A stretch of DNA of 64,000 bases. It comes from Gammaproteobacteria bacterium. Its GTDB lineage: Bacteria; Pseudomonadota; Gammaproteobacteria; Pseudomonadales; Azotimanducaceae. Of the stretch, positions 28,416 through 37,101 are shown in pieces. Within the stretch, counting starts at the first letter, position 1; the number at the start of each line of letters is the position of its first letter. Location: NCBI GenBank assembly GCA_026707735.1, contig JAPOWH010000002.1, forward strand, positions 486,621-550,620, in the 5' to 3' direction. The notes beneath the pieces are model-generated. The model had not been told where the DNA came from and made no database searches. It saw nothing but the letters and a program-made list of their open reading frames with translations. The position numbers and the translations under genes were made by a program.

Positions 28416-28615
28416 TCGGTTGGGGTCGCCTTTGGATCGTAGATTTCAGCAATCTGGCGTATTCGCTGCAGCTTGAGCTGGATTGTTGCCAATTGTAGCT
28501 CTATCCCAATGAATTAATTGGAGCTGGCATGTCCGCGAATGAAATCAACACACCTGTTCAAGGAATAGTCTGCCGAACTAAGGTAATTTGTGGTTAGCGC
28601 TGGAGTCTAAGCTAG

Positions 28616-29167
28616 TCAACTCGATTTTTCAGAATCCAAGCTCAACGGTTGCCACAGCACTTCAGACACGGAAAGAGATCTTGCGAGCACGAACAGGTAG
28701 TCCGACACGCGGTTCAAATAAGCTCCCTGTCCAGATTGCTTGAGGATTTCTGAGGCATGCCTCCAGAAAGTGCGTTCCGCCCTGCGAACGGTCGAGCGCG
28801 CCATGTGAGCGAATGCGGCTGCTTGACCGCCACCAGGAAGGATGAATTCTTTCAGAGGATCTAATCGCTCGTTGAGTTGCTCTGTTGCATCGGTGATGAT
28901 CGAAACTTGCTCCGGCCATACCGGTTGAGGGACTCCTGTAGCCACTGCAGCTCCGACGTCGAACAAGCGAGATTGAATTTCGGTCAAGGTACTACGTCGT
29001 TCGTCCGTAACAAACTGTACCAACACACCAACGGCACAGTTGGCCTCATCCAGCACTCCTACAAGCTCTATGGGACCGCTTTGCTTGGGATGTTTCTTTC
29101 CATCGGCCAGGCTAGTGGATCCGTCGTCTCCCCGAGATGTAGTGACTCTAGTAATTCGGTTTGCCAA
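28616..29167 (-). CDS. Cob(I)alamin adenosyltransferase, PduO type
   Basis: PduO-type enzymes transfer adenosyl from ATP to cob(I)alamin to make coenzyme B12. Seen are the N-terminal ATP site NRITRVTTSRGDDGSTSLADG, GVLDEANCAVG, the LPGGGQAAAFAHMARSTVRR core with RRAER, and the C-terminal motif YLNRVSDYLFVLAR. I place the start at the TTG at 29167, which gives the family-typical beginning (M)ANRITRV and 183 residues; the frame continues to a TTG at 29251, which would add 28 residues unlike the family. Divergent from yajQ. It implies use of a B12-dependent enzyme elsewhere. Confidence 0.9.
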   Translation of the reverse strand: MANRITRVTTSRGDDGSTSLADGKKHPKQSGPIELVGVLDEANCAVGVLVQFVTDERRSTLTEIQSRLFDVGAAVATGVPQPVWPEQVSIITDATEQLNERLDPLKEFILPGGGQAAAFAHMARSTVRRAERTFWRHASEILKQSGQGAYLNRVSDYLFVLARSLSVSEVLWQPLSLDSEKSS

Positions 29168-29358
29168 GATTTTGCCTACTGTATGTCTATCGTTCAATTC
29201 CTCTGAATTGTAGAGAGCAAGTCGCAGGTACCGAATACGTGTATCGATCAACCTTACGTCGGATAGATTAGCGGGAGTAGGAATTAGTTGTGGTTCTCAG
29301 ACTCTGGCCTAGTCCATGTGGTAAATTTCGTGCTAGCCCAGTGTCTGTGGAGGAGCCG

Positions 29359-29841
29359 GTGCCGTCGTTCGATGTTGTGTCCAAAGTAAATATTCAGGAG
29401 ATACGCAACGCCGTAGATCAAACGTGGAGAGAATTGCGCACACGGTTTGACTTCAAGGGTGTCGATGCGGGATTGAACCTCGAGGAAAACTCAGTATTGC
29501 TCTGGGCTGAAGAGGAATTTCAGTTGGATCAGCTTAGCGACATATTGAAGACTAAGCTCGCGGGCCGCAATGTCGATGTTAGGTTGTTGCTCCCAGAGAA
29601 AATCGAAGCCCATGGCAAGCAGAAAAGGCAACGATTTAGGATCGTAGTGGGAGTGGACCGCGATGCCTGCCGGCAAATCGTGAAGATCATCAAGGATTCT
29701 AAGCTGAAACTGCAATCGCAAATTCAAGGAGACCAAGTCCGTGTCAGCGGCAAAAAGCGAGACGATCTGCAGCAGGCGATTGCAAGACTGAAAGAAGAGA
29801 ACCTAAACGTGCCACTGCAATTCTCTAACTTTCGCGACTAG
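29359..29841 (+). CDS. yajQ: YajQ family nucleotide-binding protein
   Basis: A 160-residue YajQ/DUF520 protein. In Xanthomonas a relative binds cyclic di-GMP and interacts with a transcription factor; others bind nucleic acid. The full family pattern is present: N-terminal PSFDVVSKVN, RFDFKGVDA, the middle GKQKRQRFRIVVGVD and the end VRVSGKKRDDLQQAI. The GTG at 29359 has a GGAGGA site six bases upstream and gives the family-typical N terminus; an upstream start at 29290 is unlikely. It is followed by a membrane-protein gene 18 bases later. Confidence 0.95.
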   Translation: MPSFDVVSKVNIQEIRNAVDQTWRELRTRFDFKGVDAGLNLEENSVLLWAEEEFQLDQLSDILKTKLAGRNVDVRLLLPEKIEAHGKQKRQRFRIVVGVDRDACRQIVKIIKDSKLKLQSQIQGDQVRVSGKKRDDLQQAIARLKEENLNVPLQFSNFRD

Positions 29842-29859
29842 TTTCGAGTGCCTTAGACC

Positions 29860-30546
29860 ATGGTTGACTTGAGAATTACGCCTGTATTGGTATGGGTGTT
29901 GTTTTGGGCATGCGCAACCGCAGGCTATCTGATTTCTGTCGAGGCTGGGTACGTTCCGGAGTGCTTCCCTCACTTGGAGGGATGCACCACGATCAGTCAA
30001 TCGGGCCGGGAGGGACTAAGTTTCTTCATTTTCAAAGCAGTGATGATCCCCGCTGCCGTTTTTACGATGATCTACTGGATTCTCAACCACCATTGGCTTC
30101 TGACTATGGGCCAAAGTACGAAATCGATCTGGTTGATCACGTCGCTTGGATTGTTTGGCGCCATTTTTCTAGTTGTCTATCTCACCTTTCTAGGGTCGGA
30201 CGGCGATGTATATCGCATGATGAGGCGCTACGGCACCATAATCTTTTTTGTCTTCACTTTTATCGCGGAGTGCATGCTCACGAGCAAGTGCTGGCGTCTC
30301 TTCAGGCGCAATTGGATAGTAGTCGTAAAGCTAGTACTTTGCTCTGCCGTGGCGTTTGAGCTTGTCGTCCACGGAATCGCAAAGTGGTTCTTGGAAGAAA
30401 CTAGATGGCTCGAAAACTCGACAGAGTGGAGATCGGCTAGCGTCTTGACTATCTATCCAGTTCTCACATGGTTGCTGTGGCGCCGTACCGGTTTTGAAAT
30501 CCGATACGGCAACCAAGCTAATCAATTGGACGAGCCACGCCAATAG
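29860..30546 (+). CDS. Frag1/DRAM/Sfk1-like integral membrane protein
   Basis: A 228-residue protein with about six hydrophobic segments. After the first one comes a loop with CFPHLEGCTTISQSGREG, the cysteine-containing loop characteristic of the Frag1/DRAM/Sfk1 superfamily (pattern P-x2-DGC-x-SIS). In eukaryotes these act in GPI remodelling and autophagy; bacterial roles are unknown to me. It follows yajQ closely on the same strand and probably shares its transcript. It is convergent with the redoxin gene, with only four bases between the stops. Confidence 0.7.
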   Translation: MVDLRITPVLVWVLFWACATAGYLISVEAGYVPECFPHLEGCTTISQSGREGLSFFIFKAVMIPAAVFTMIYWILNHHWLLTMGQSTKSIWLITSLGLFGAIFLVVYLTFLGSDGDVYRMMRRYGTIIFFVFTFIAECMLTSKCWRLFRRNWIVVVKLVLCSAVAFELVVHGIAKWFLEETRWLENSTEWRSASVLTIYPVLTWLLWRRTGFEIRYGNQANQLDEPRQ

Positions 30547-30550
30547 CTCG

Positions 30551-31186
30551 TCAGCTTGTGTCTACTCCTTCCTCGGAGTCCTCTTCTGCACTATCTTTAG
30601 TGGACTTGGTGGCAAGAGCTTTTTCTACAGCTGAGATCAACTCGTCAAACGATGGCCGGTTGGAGTATTGCTCCTCCGCACGTTTTAGTAGTACAGTTCC
30701 TTCCGAATCCACAAGCACAATGCCAGGATGAGAAAGACCATAGAGATCCGAATCTTCGCCATATCGTTCGTTTCGGATTCCCAATCGGTTCACCGTTTCG
30801 GCATTTTGGTCGGAAAGCAGGTGAAACTCTAGTTTTTGCTCGGCCTTCGAGATCTTATTTGTCGAGACGGGGTCGTAGCTCACAGTCGCGACATTGACAC
30901 CGAGCGACATGATTTTTTCGAGGCGGTCTTGCAGCTCAACTAGCTGCCTTTTGCAGTAAGGTCACCAATTTGTCGTTCTGACGAAAAAAACCAAAAGTCC
31001 CTGTTTGTCCCCGATCAGGTCGTCGACCGACTTAGCTTCTCCTTCCGTGTCCTTTACGGTGAGTTCCGGCAAGGTGGAACCAACTTCAGGACCCCAGTTG
31101 TCCTGGTACTCAGACCCGTACGCGATCGATCCGGTCGCTAGGAGCGAAAGTAGCAATAGTGCAACAGACTTTGCTTTCATGTTCAA
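30551..31186 (-). CDS. Periplasmic redoxin (AhpC/TSA-like), probable selenoprotein with UPYC motif
   Basis: The frame begins at an ATG (31186) with a strong AGGAGG site, encodes a signal peptide (LLLLSLLATGSIAYG) and the first half of a thioredoxin-fold redoxin, and reaches TGA after TTNW at residue 75. It then continues in the same frame with PYCKRQLVELQDRLE and a full second half (SYDPVSTNKISKAEQ, SHPGIVLVDSEGTVLLKR) to a stop at 30551. Relatives have WCPYC here, so the TGA replaces the first Cys of CxxC and Cys78 is the second. A SECIS-like hairpin lies just behind it. I read it as a 211-residue selenocysteine thiol oxidoreductase or peroxiredoxin-like protein; a nonsense-mutated pseudogene is the alternative. 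The C-terminal 20 residues are acidic. Selenocysteine machinery is not in the window. Confidence 0.82.
30931..30947 (-). promoter_or_regulatory. SECIS-like hairpin after the in-frame TGA
   Basis: On the minus strand GCAGCT, loop AGTTG, AGCTGC forms a perfect 6-bp stem with a 5-base loop that has G as second base. The loop begins 21 bases after the TGA. Bacterial SECIS elements have a G in the first two loop bases and a loop about 16-37 bases from the codon, so this fits. A competing 4-bp hairpin (CTGC/GCAG) just upstream is possible. Confidence 0.65.
30962..30964 (-). other. In-frame TGA, probable selenocysteine codon (Sec75)
   Basis: The TGA stands between TTNW and PYC in a redoxin active site. 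The frame is open for 74 codons before and 136 after it, with family-like sequence on both sides. Position at a catalytic cysteine is the classic mark of selenocysteine. Confidence 0.8.
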
Positions 31187-31308
31187 CGTCCTCCTTTAAC
31201 GCCATCGTACCATATGCGAACACGCTGAATATAACTCTCGCGGTAGTTCATGGCCCATGTGAGTTTGAGTGCTAATATTCTGCGCGAACTAAGGTCCCCA
31301 GTGTAAGT

Positions 31309-32202
31309 ATGCCGGTATTCAAGAGTCCCTTCGGAAAGATGTTTTTCGATCAACGCGGCTCGCGCGCGGCGCCTCCCATTCTGCTAGTGCATGGGCTGGG
31401 ATGTCAGGTTGTTCACTGGCCTGATTCTCTTCTTGACGGGTTTGTAGATGCGGGATATCGAATCGTCTATTTCGACAATAGGGATGCAGGTTTGACTTTC
31501 GAATGCGACGCGCAGCCGCCATCGATACCGGAATTGTTGCAGGCATTGGACAATCCCAGCGCGGTCGAACCGGTCTATACACTCGCAGACATGGCGAACG
31601 ATGCTGTTGCCTTGCTCGACCACATCGGCCAGTCGGGCGCACACATTGTCGGCGTGTCCATGGGAGGAATGATTGCTCAATACATGGCTATTAACCACCC
31701 GAAACGAGTATTCAGCCTGTCCCTTCTTATGAGTTCCACCGGTAATCCGGACACTCCGCAGCCGGGTCCCGAGGTCGTCGGTGCACTTGCGACGAGCATT
31801 GTCAGTCCCACGCGTGATGAAAGCATTGAGGCAACGCGCAAATCGGACCGGTTGTTCGGCGGACCACATTACGATTCCTGCGAGGTTGGGATAGGAAGGT
31901 TCGTCGAATCCGCGTACGACAGATCCAACCGTCCGAATGGAGTCCTTCGGCAATTGGCGGCAATTCTCTCGGACGGGGATCGACGGTCTAGATTGCGAGA
32001 TGTTCAAATCCCCTCGCTTGCCCTGCACGGCACCGTGGACCCCTTGGTAGATCAGTTTGGTTCTAGAGACTTGGCGGATACCCTTCCAAACTGTCAACTA
32101 CGCATCATCGAAAATCTTGGCCATGATCTGCCCGAACCATTGATTCCTAGAATTCTCCAGGACATAGTTCAACACATTGGCTCTGTGGAGGCAGCACGCT
32201 AG
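31309..32202 (+). CDS. Alpha/beta hydrolase
   Basis: A 297-residue alpha/beta-hydrolase-fold protein. The oxyanion region is HGLGCQVVHW, the nucleophile elbow is GVSMGG (Ser), the acid is probably the Asp in HGTVDPLV, and the catalytic His lies in NLGHDLPEP. FDNRDAGLTF after the second strand is common in a subgroup of esterase-like hydrolases. No signal peptide. It is divergent from the redoxin gene (about 120 bases between starts) and convergent with the F420-type oxidoreductase. Substrate unknown. Confidence 0.9.
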   Translation: MPVFKSPFGKMFFDQRGSRAAPPILLVHGLGCQVVHWPDSLLDGFVDAGYRIVYFDNRDAGLTFECDAQPPSIPELLQALDNPSAVEPVYTLADMANDAVALLDHIGQSGAHIVGVSMGGMIAQYMAINHPKRVFSLSLLMSSTGNPDTPQPGPEVVGALATSIVSPTRDESIEATRKSDRLFGGPHYDSCEVGIGRFVESAYDRSNRPNGVLRQLAAILSDGDRRSRLRDVQIPSLALHGTVDPLVDQFGSRDLADTLPNCQLRIIENLGHDLPEPLIPRILQDIVQHIGSVEAAR

Positions 32203-32224
32203 CAGTGTGCCACAATCGCCAAGA

Positions 32225-33262
32225 TTAGCCTACTAAATCGATGACACTTGCGAGAGTGTCCAGCCGATCAGAAATTGTCTGCCCCATTGGAGCAACTCGG
32301 AGAGTGGTCACACCAGCGTTTCGATAAGCTTCAATCCGCTGCTTAACGGTGGACTCGTCACCTATTAGATTGGATTGGCGAACCATATCGTCGGGAACTT
32401 TCTGTGTAGCTTCGTCGCGTTTGCCTTCTGTCCATAGAGATTGCACTTCTCTTGCGATTGAGTCCCAACCGCCACGTCTGTAGGCATCGTTGTAAAAGTT
32501 TGTTTTTGCTGAGCCCATCGCCCCAAGAGTGAATGCCAATCCGCGTTTCAGGGATTCGACGACCGGTCCGTCGTTGCTTGTGATAGCAACAGTTCCCCCA
32601 GCTTGTATGTCAATGGCTGCGATATCCCTCCCTTTTTCGTCTGCGCCTTGCCTGATGTAGCTCAAATGGGCATCGGCTTGCTCAGGAGTGAACGAAGTTC
32701 CCAGCCATCCGTCAGCTTCCTGGCCTGTATACCGGAGAGAGTTTGGACCCAAAGTTGCCAGATAGATTGGAATCTTGGAGTTTGCAGGTTGAGCGAGTCG
32801 TAATGCCTTCCCCTCGCCGCCTGGCCGCGGGAGTCGGTGAAATCGTCCTTCTTGCTCCAATCTCTCGCCCCGGAATGCCATGCGAACTATGTCGACGGTC
32901 TCACGCATCCGAGACAAAGGAGCGGCGAAGGAGCTTCCGTGCAGCCCTTCGACGACTTGAGGACCAGATACACCAAGCCCAAGAATGAAACGGTCATCCG
33001 AGATCGCCGCCATGGTCAAGGCGGTCATCGCAGTCATGGAAGGTACTCGTGCACTAATCTGCATGATCCCTGTACCCAACCTTATGCGGTGGGTTTTGGC
33101 CGCGAAATACGCCAAGGGACTGATGGCGTCTTGCCCCCACGCTTCTGCGGACCACACGGAGTCTACACCGAGTTTCTCAGCTTCTACTACGTAAGTTGTC
33201 TGCTCTTCAATGTCACGCACTCTACCTGATGCTGCGCCGCCTACACCAATGCTTACTTTCAT
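32225..33262 (-). CDS. LLM-class (luciferase-like) oxidoreductase, probably F420-dependent
   Basis: A 345-residue TIM-barrel enzyme of the bacterial luciferase superfamily. Seen are the N-terminal strand MKVSIGVGG, AEKLGVDSVWSAEAWGQD, the segment IRLGTGIMQISARVPSMTAMTALTM region, and RFILGLGVSGPQVVEG, all typical of the F420-dependent branch (glucose-6-phosphate dehydrogenase and methylenetetrahydromethanopterin reductase relatives). The ATG at 33262 fits the family better than the start seven codons upstream. The nearby F420 synthesis genes support F420 rather than FMN as cofactor. Substrate is unknown. Confidence 0.88.
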   Translation of the reverse strand: MKVSIGVGGAASGRVRDIEEQTTYVVEAEKLGVDSVWSAEAWGQDAISPLAYFAAKTHRIRLGTGIMQISARVPSMTAMTALTMAAISDDRFILGLGVSGPQVVEGLHGSSFAAPLSRMRETVDIVRMAFRGERLEQEGRFHRLPRPGGEGKALRLAQPANSKIPIYLATLGPNSLRYTGQEADGWLGTSFTPEQADAHLSYIRQGADEKGRDIAAIDIQAGGTVAITSNDGPVVESLKRGLAFTLGAMGSAKTNFYNDAYRRGGWDSIAREVQSLWTEGKRDEATQKVPDDMVRQSNLIGDESTVKQRIEAYRNAGVTTLRVAPMGQTISDRLDTLASVIDLVG

Positions 33263-33402
33263 GGGATTGCTTTCAACGCCCAAATCTTCAAATTGGCATC
33301 AATGGTACTTGGCGGGCAAAGGAGTAGTCGATCGTTCAATTGCAATCCAAAAAAGTAAACTACAGGCAAACACCAACTAGCCTTCTTCAAAGTAGAAACC
33401 AA

Positions 33403-34575
33403 ATGACCATTCCTCTCAGATTGCTTAGTCGAATGATCAGAACCGGGACGCTCAATGTCGTTATGCCCGATGGTGGCGAACATACCTTCGGGTCGGGAGA
33501 ACCGTCTGTAGCTTGGATGATTCAAAAGTCTGGCACATTGAGCAAGATAGCTAGGAACCCACTACTCAACTTGGGAGAGACTTACATCGACCAAGAATGG
33601 GATGTCCAGGAAGGAAGACTTGCTGAATTGCTCACGGTGCTGAGATTGAACATTGAACAATCCGTTTCAGTGCGATCCCCGCTGTTCTTCATCCCAGCAA
33701 TCTTGCAATCGTGGAACAACATTCGCGCCAGCATTCAAAACGTTGCCCATCACTACGATCTGGACGAGAATCTGTTCCGCAGCTTTCTGGATTCGGATAT
33801 GCATTATTCGTGCGCCTACTTCAGCAAACCCGGTATGTCGCTGGAAAATGCTCAGCAAGCGAAATGCGAGCACATTGCGAAAAAGCTCTGCCTCAAACCC
33901 GATTCCAATGTGCTGGACATTGGCAGTGGATGGGGATCGCTGGCAATGCATCTTGCAGAAAACTACGATGTCCGCGTGACGGGAGTAACCTTGTCGCAGG
34001 AGCAGCTGAACGTTGCGAGGAATCGTGCTGCGGAACGGAACTTAGGTAATCGCGTGCAATTCGAACTGCAAGACTACAGGCAGCATGAGGGAGAGTACGA
34101 CGGCATCGTTTCCGTCGGCATGTTCGAGCACGTCGGCAAGCACAATTTCCTCACTTACTTTCGCAAAGTGAAATCACTGCTGAAACCCGATGGTCTCGCA
34201 CTCATCCATACCATAGGCAGCCATGCTCCGCCGACTCCCACAAATCCCTGGATTAGACGGCATATCTTTCCCGGGGGCTACATACCCTCTCTGTCCGAAG
34301 CAAGTGATGCAATCGAAAAGTCGGGCTTGATTTTCAACGACATTGAAGTTTGGCGGCGACACTACGCAGAGACACTCAATGAATGGAACAGACGTTTCCA
34401 GCTGGTTCGTGACCAATTTGTGGAGTCTCATGGAGAGAAGTTTTGCCGCATGTGGGAGTTCTATTTGTGCGCGTCGCAAACTGCTTTTGAATTGGCAACG
34501 CTTCTTGTCTACCAATTGCAGTTGGGTTATCGAAACGATTCCGCTCCGTTGACACGAAACTACCTCTACAAATGA
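33403..34575 (+). CDS. cfa: Cyclopropane-fatty-acyl-phospholipid synthase family methyltransferase
   Basis: Transfers a methylene from S-adenosylmethionine to double bonds of membrane phospholipid acyl chains. At 390 residues it matches the family. SAM motif VLDIGSGWGSLAMHLAE, the QDYR region LQDYRQHEGEYDGIVSVGMFEHVG, and the ending segment HTIGSH with IFPGGYIPSL are all seen. The ATG at 33403 gives the typical N terminus; an upstream TTG (33340) would add 21 residues. The stop overlaps the next gene's ATG as ATGA, so it is translationally linked to a peptide-transport gene, an unusual partnership. Confidence 0.93.
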   Translation: MTIPLRLLSRMIRTGTLNVVMPDGGEHTFGSGEPSVAWMIQKSGTLSKIARNPLLNLGETYIDQEWDVQEGRLAELLTVLRLNIEQSVSVRSPLFFIPAILQSWNNIRASIQNVAHHYDLDENLFRSFLDSDMHYSCAYFSKPGMSLENAQQAKCEHIAKKLCLKPDSNVLDIGSGWGSLAMHLAENYDVRVTGVTLSQEQLNVARNRAAERNLGNRVQFELQDYRQHEGEYDGIVSVGMFEHVGKHNFLTYFRKVKSLLKPDGLALIHTIGSHAPPTPTNPWIRRHIFPGGYIPSLSEASDAIEKSGLIFNDIEVWRRHYAETLNEWNRRFQLVRDQFVESHGEKFCRMWEFYLCASQTAFELATLLVYQLQLGYRNDSAPLTRNYLYK

Positions 34576-36149
34576 AGCACAATCGCAAGTTCGCGCAGAA
34601 CTGCCGACGCTTCACGTTGGCAGTTATTTGGGTGTTCAGTTCCACTTGCATCGTGGGCGACGAGACCCGGGTACTGCGTATTGGGAGTCCAGGAGACCCG
34701 CAGACGCTGGACCCGCATCGCTATACGCTGAATCTCGAGGAGCACATCCTCAAGGACATGTTTCTTGGCCTCACGGCCATGGACGCCAAAGGATCCATCG
34801 TGCCGGGAAGTGCCAAATCATGGCAGACAAGCTCCGACGGATTGACATGGACTTTTCACTTGCGCGAGAACTACTGGTCCGACGGCACTCCCGTTCGCGC
34901 GGAAGACTTCGTCTTCAGTCTTCGACGTTTGCTTGCACCAGAAACTGCGGCACCACTCGCCTTTTTTCTTTATGTGCTTGAAAACGCAAGAGATGTCAAC
35001 AGTGGTGTCAAGCAACCAAGTGAGCTTGGTGTATCTGCGCCAGACGACGCGACGTTAGTGATGCAACTCGAGAAGCCCTTTCCCTATTTGCCGGAACGGT
35101 TGTTCTACCCAACAGGCTTCCCTCTGCCTGCGCATGTGGTGAAGGAATACGGGCGAGACTGGGTCAAGCCTGAGAATTGGGTTTCTAATGGAGCATACCA
35201 ACTAGCCGATTGGAAGCCTCAGCAAGCCGTCGCGCTGACGAAGAATCCCCACTTCTTCGATCACGAGCATGTAGCCATCGACCGAGTCGAGTATGTGCCG
35301 GTTGCCGATTCGCTTGCGAGCTTTCACAGATATTTGGCAGATGAGCTAGACATCATCGGAGATTTTCCGGCAGGCGAATTGGAATCCCTGCGCAAATCAC
35401 ATGCGGAACACGTGCATTTGTCGCCGTTGCTCTCGACTATGTACTTGGTGTTCAACGTTTCGACATCTCAGTTCACCGACGCTCGGGTGCGCGAGGCACT
35501 GGCTCTAGCCATTGATCGACAAAAACTCACGCAGCACATTCTGAGGAGTGGCGAAATCCCCAACGCATCCATCGTCCCACCCATTGTTGAGGGCTATTCT
35601 TCCCTTATAGAAACTGAAGGAGCCAATCTGGAGCAGTCTCGTGCGTTGTTGAAGGAGGCCGGTTTCGGCAAGGAGAACCCATTGAAGCTGACGCTCAGGT
35701 ATGTAACTGGTGCAGAAAACAAACGAGTCTACGTGGCTATTGCTGCGATGTGGCAGGAACTTGGGGTGGACGTGACGTTGCACCACGCCGAATTGAAGGT
35801 GCATTTCAGCGACCTGGGTGCCGGAGAGTTCGAAGTAGCCCAAGCGGGTTGGTTTGGGGAGGGAAATCCTGAGCACTACATCGAACTCTTGTGGTCGAAA
35901 ATTGGCGGTATCAACTACGGTCGCTACGAATCTGCAGATTTTGACCGACTGCTGGAAGAGGCCAAAAACACCGTTGACTCAATCGAGCGTGCAAGCATAC
36001 TCCAACAGGCGGAAGCTCTGGCGCTGCGGGATTTTCCTGTTGTACCTCTGTACTCGGTGACAATCAGAAGCCTAGTAAATCCTAGGATAAGTGGCTGGTA
36101 CCCAAATCCCAGAAATTCTCATGCGGTGCGCTACATGTCCTTGAACTGA
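34572..36149 (+). CDS. Peptide ABC transporter substrate-binding protein (SBP family 5, OppA-like)
   Basis: A 525-residue periplasmic binding protein for oligopeptides. It has a signal peptide (hydrophobic stretch FTLAVIWVFSSTCIVG), then RIGSPGDPQTLDPHRYTLNLEEHIL at the start of the mature part, WTFHLRENYWSDGTPVRAEDF in domain I, and ARVREALALAIDRQKL, all family-5 hallmarks. A cysteine in the signal region does not form a clear lipobox. It overlaps cfa by four bases and is followed by two permease genes. No ATPase gene (oppD/oppF) is present in the window. Confidence 0.93.
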   Translation: MKHNRKFAQNCRRFTLAVIWVFSSTCIVGDETRVLRIGSPGDPQTLDPHRYTLNLEEHILKDMFLGLTAMDAKGSIVPGSAKSWQTSSDGLTWTFHLRENYWSDGTPVRAEDFVFSLRRLLAPETAAPLAFFLYVLENARDVNSGVKQPSELGVSAPDDATLVMQLEKPFPYLPERLFYPTGFPLPAHVVKEYGRDWVKPENWVSNGAYQLADWKPQQAVALTKNPHFFDHEHVAIDRVEYVPVADSLASFHRYLADELDIIGDFPAGELESLRKSHAEHVHLSPLLSTMYLVFNVSTSQFTDARVREALALAIDRQKLTQHILRSGEIPNASIVPPIVEGYSSLIETEGANLEQSRALLKEAGFGKENPLKLTLRYVTGAENKRVYVAIAAMWQELGVDVTLHHAELKVHFSDLGAGEFEVAQAGWFGEGNPEHYIELLWSKIGGINYGRYESADFDRLLEEAKNTVDSIERASILQQAEALALRDFPVVPLYSVTIRSLVNPRISGWYPNPRNSHAVRYMSLN

Positions 36150-36161
36150 GAAGTTCAAGCA

Positions 36162-37097
36162 ATGTCGATTTACGTATTCAAGCGCGCTGCATTCACGCTT
36201 GTCACCTTCGTGGTGGTAGTTAGCGCAACTTTCTTTCTTCTGCGAATTGCACCGGGAGGACCGTTCGACAGCGAACGCCAACTGCCACCAGAGGTTGAGG
36301 CAAATCTACTTGCCGCCTACCACTTGGACGAGCCCTTGTATCTGCAATACCTGAGGTACATGGGCAACCTAGTGCGCTTTGACCTAGGACCATCCATAAA
36401 GCAGCACGACTTCACAGTCAGCGAACTGATTGCCGCTGGCTTACCCGTGAGTCTTTGCCTAGGTGCCTTAGCGCTCCTGATCGCACTGACAACAGGCGTT
36501 GCAATCGGGAGTTTCGCAGCATTCCGCCACAACAGTTGGCTTGATCGTTGCCTCTCGGCGACGACTACGCTTGGATTGGCTTTGCCGCCAATAGTCACCG
36601 GCCCCCTTCTTGTCTTGCTATTTGCCGTTTCGTTGCGTTGGTTGCCTGCGGGTGGATTGGATTCATACCTGAGTTTCGTGTTGCCTTCGGTTGCGCTCGC
36701 GCTGCCACTGGCCGCTGCAATTGCCAAGCTTGTTCGAGGTGCGTGTATTGAGGTTATGGATCAACCACATGTAACTACGGCCAAAGCAAAAGGCATATCC
36801 AATGTTCGCCTTGCTTTTCATCATGTGTTGCCAGCAGGGATGATTCCGATCCTGTCTTTTTTGGGTCCTGCTTCGGCAGCTCTGCTTGTTGGCTCGCTTG
36901 TGATCGAGGAAGTCTTCGCACTTCCGGGGTTGGGCCGCTATTTCGTTCAGGGCGCATTGAATCGCGACTATACGCTGGTAATGGGAGGAGTCGTTGTCTA
37001 TGCGTTGCTAATTCTGATTCTCAATTTTGTTGTGGACTTGGTCTACGTCCGGCTGGACCCACGAATCCGCATAGAAGACCAGGCGGCAGCCTCCTAG
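36162..37097 (+). CDS. Peptide ABC transporter permease, OppB-like
   Basis: A 311-residue inner-membrane permease with about six membrane segments. The N-terminal pattern (VFKRAAFTLVTFVVVVSATFFLLRIAPGGPF) is typical of OppB/DppB. The cytoplasmic EAA loop, which contacts the ATPase, is visible as AKAKGISNVRLAFHHVLPAG. The C-terminal RDYTLVMGGVVVYALLILILN stretch also matches. Starts 12 bases after the binding-protein stop, and the second permease gene begins 4 bases after its own stop, so the three form one transcript. Confidence 0.93.
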   Translation: MSIYVFKRAAFTLVTFVVVVSATFFLLRIAPGGPFDSERQLPPEVEANLLAAYHLDEPLYLQYLRYMGNLVRFDLGPSIKQHDFTVSELIAAGLPVSLCLGALALLIALTTGVAIGSFAAFRHNSWLDRCLSATTTLGLALPPIVTGPLLVLLFAVSLRWLPAGGLDSYLSFVLPSVALALPLAAAIAKLVRGACIEVMDQPHVTTAKAKGISNVRLAFHHVLPAGMIPILSFLGPASAALLVGSLVIEEVFALPGLGRYFVQGALNRDYTLVMGGVVVYALLILILNFVVDLVYVRLDPRIRIEDQAAAS

Positions 37098-37101
37098 TTA
37101 T

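Noticed and set aside
30551..30910. Separate 119-residue protein starting at an internal ATG, distinct from the 74-residue ORF upstream
   Set aside because: The two halves are in the same frame, make one continuous redoxin fold, and the second half would lack the active site and signal peptide; no ribosome site precedes the internal ATG.
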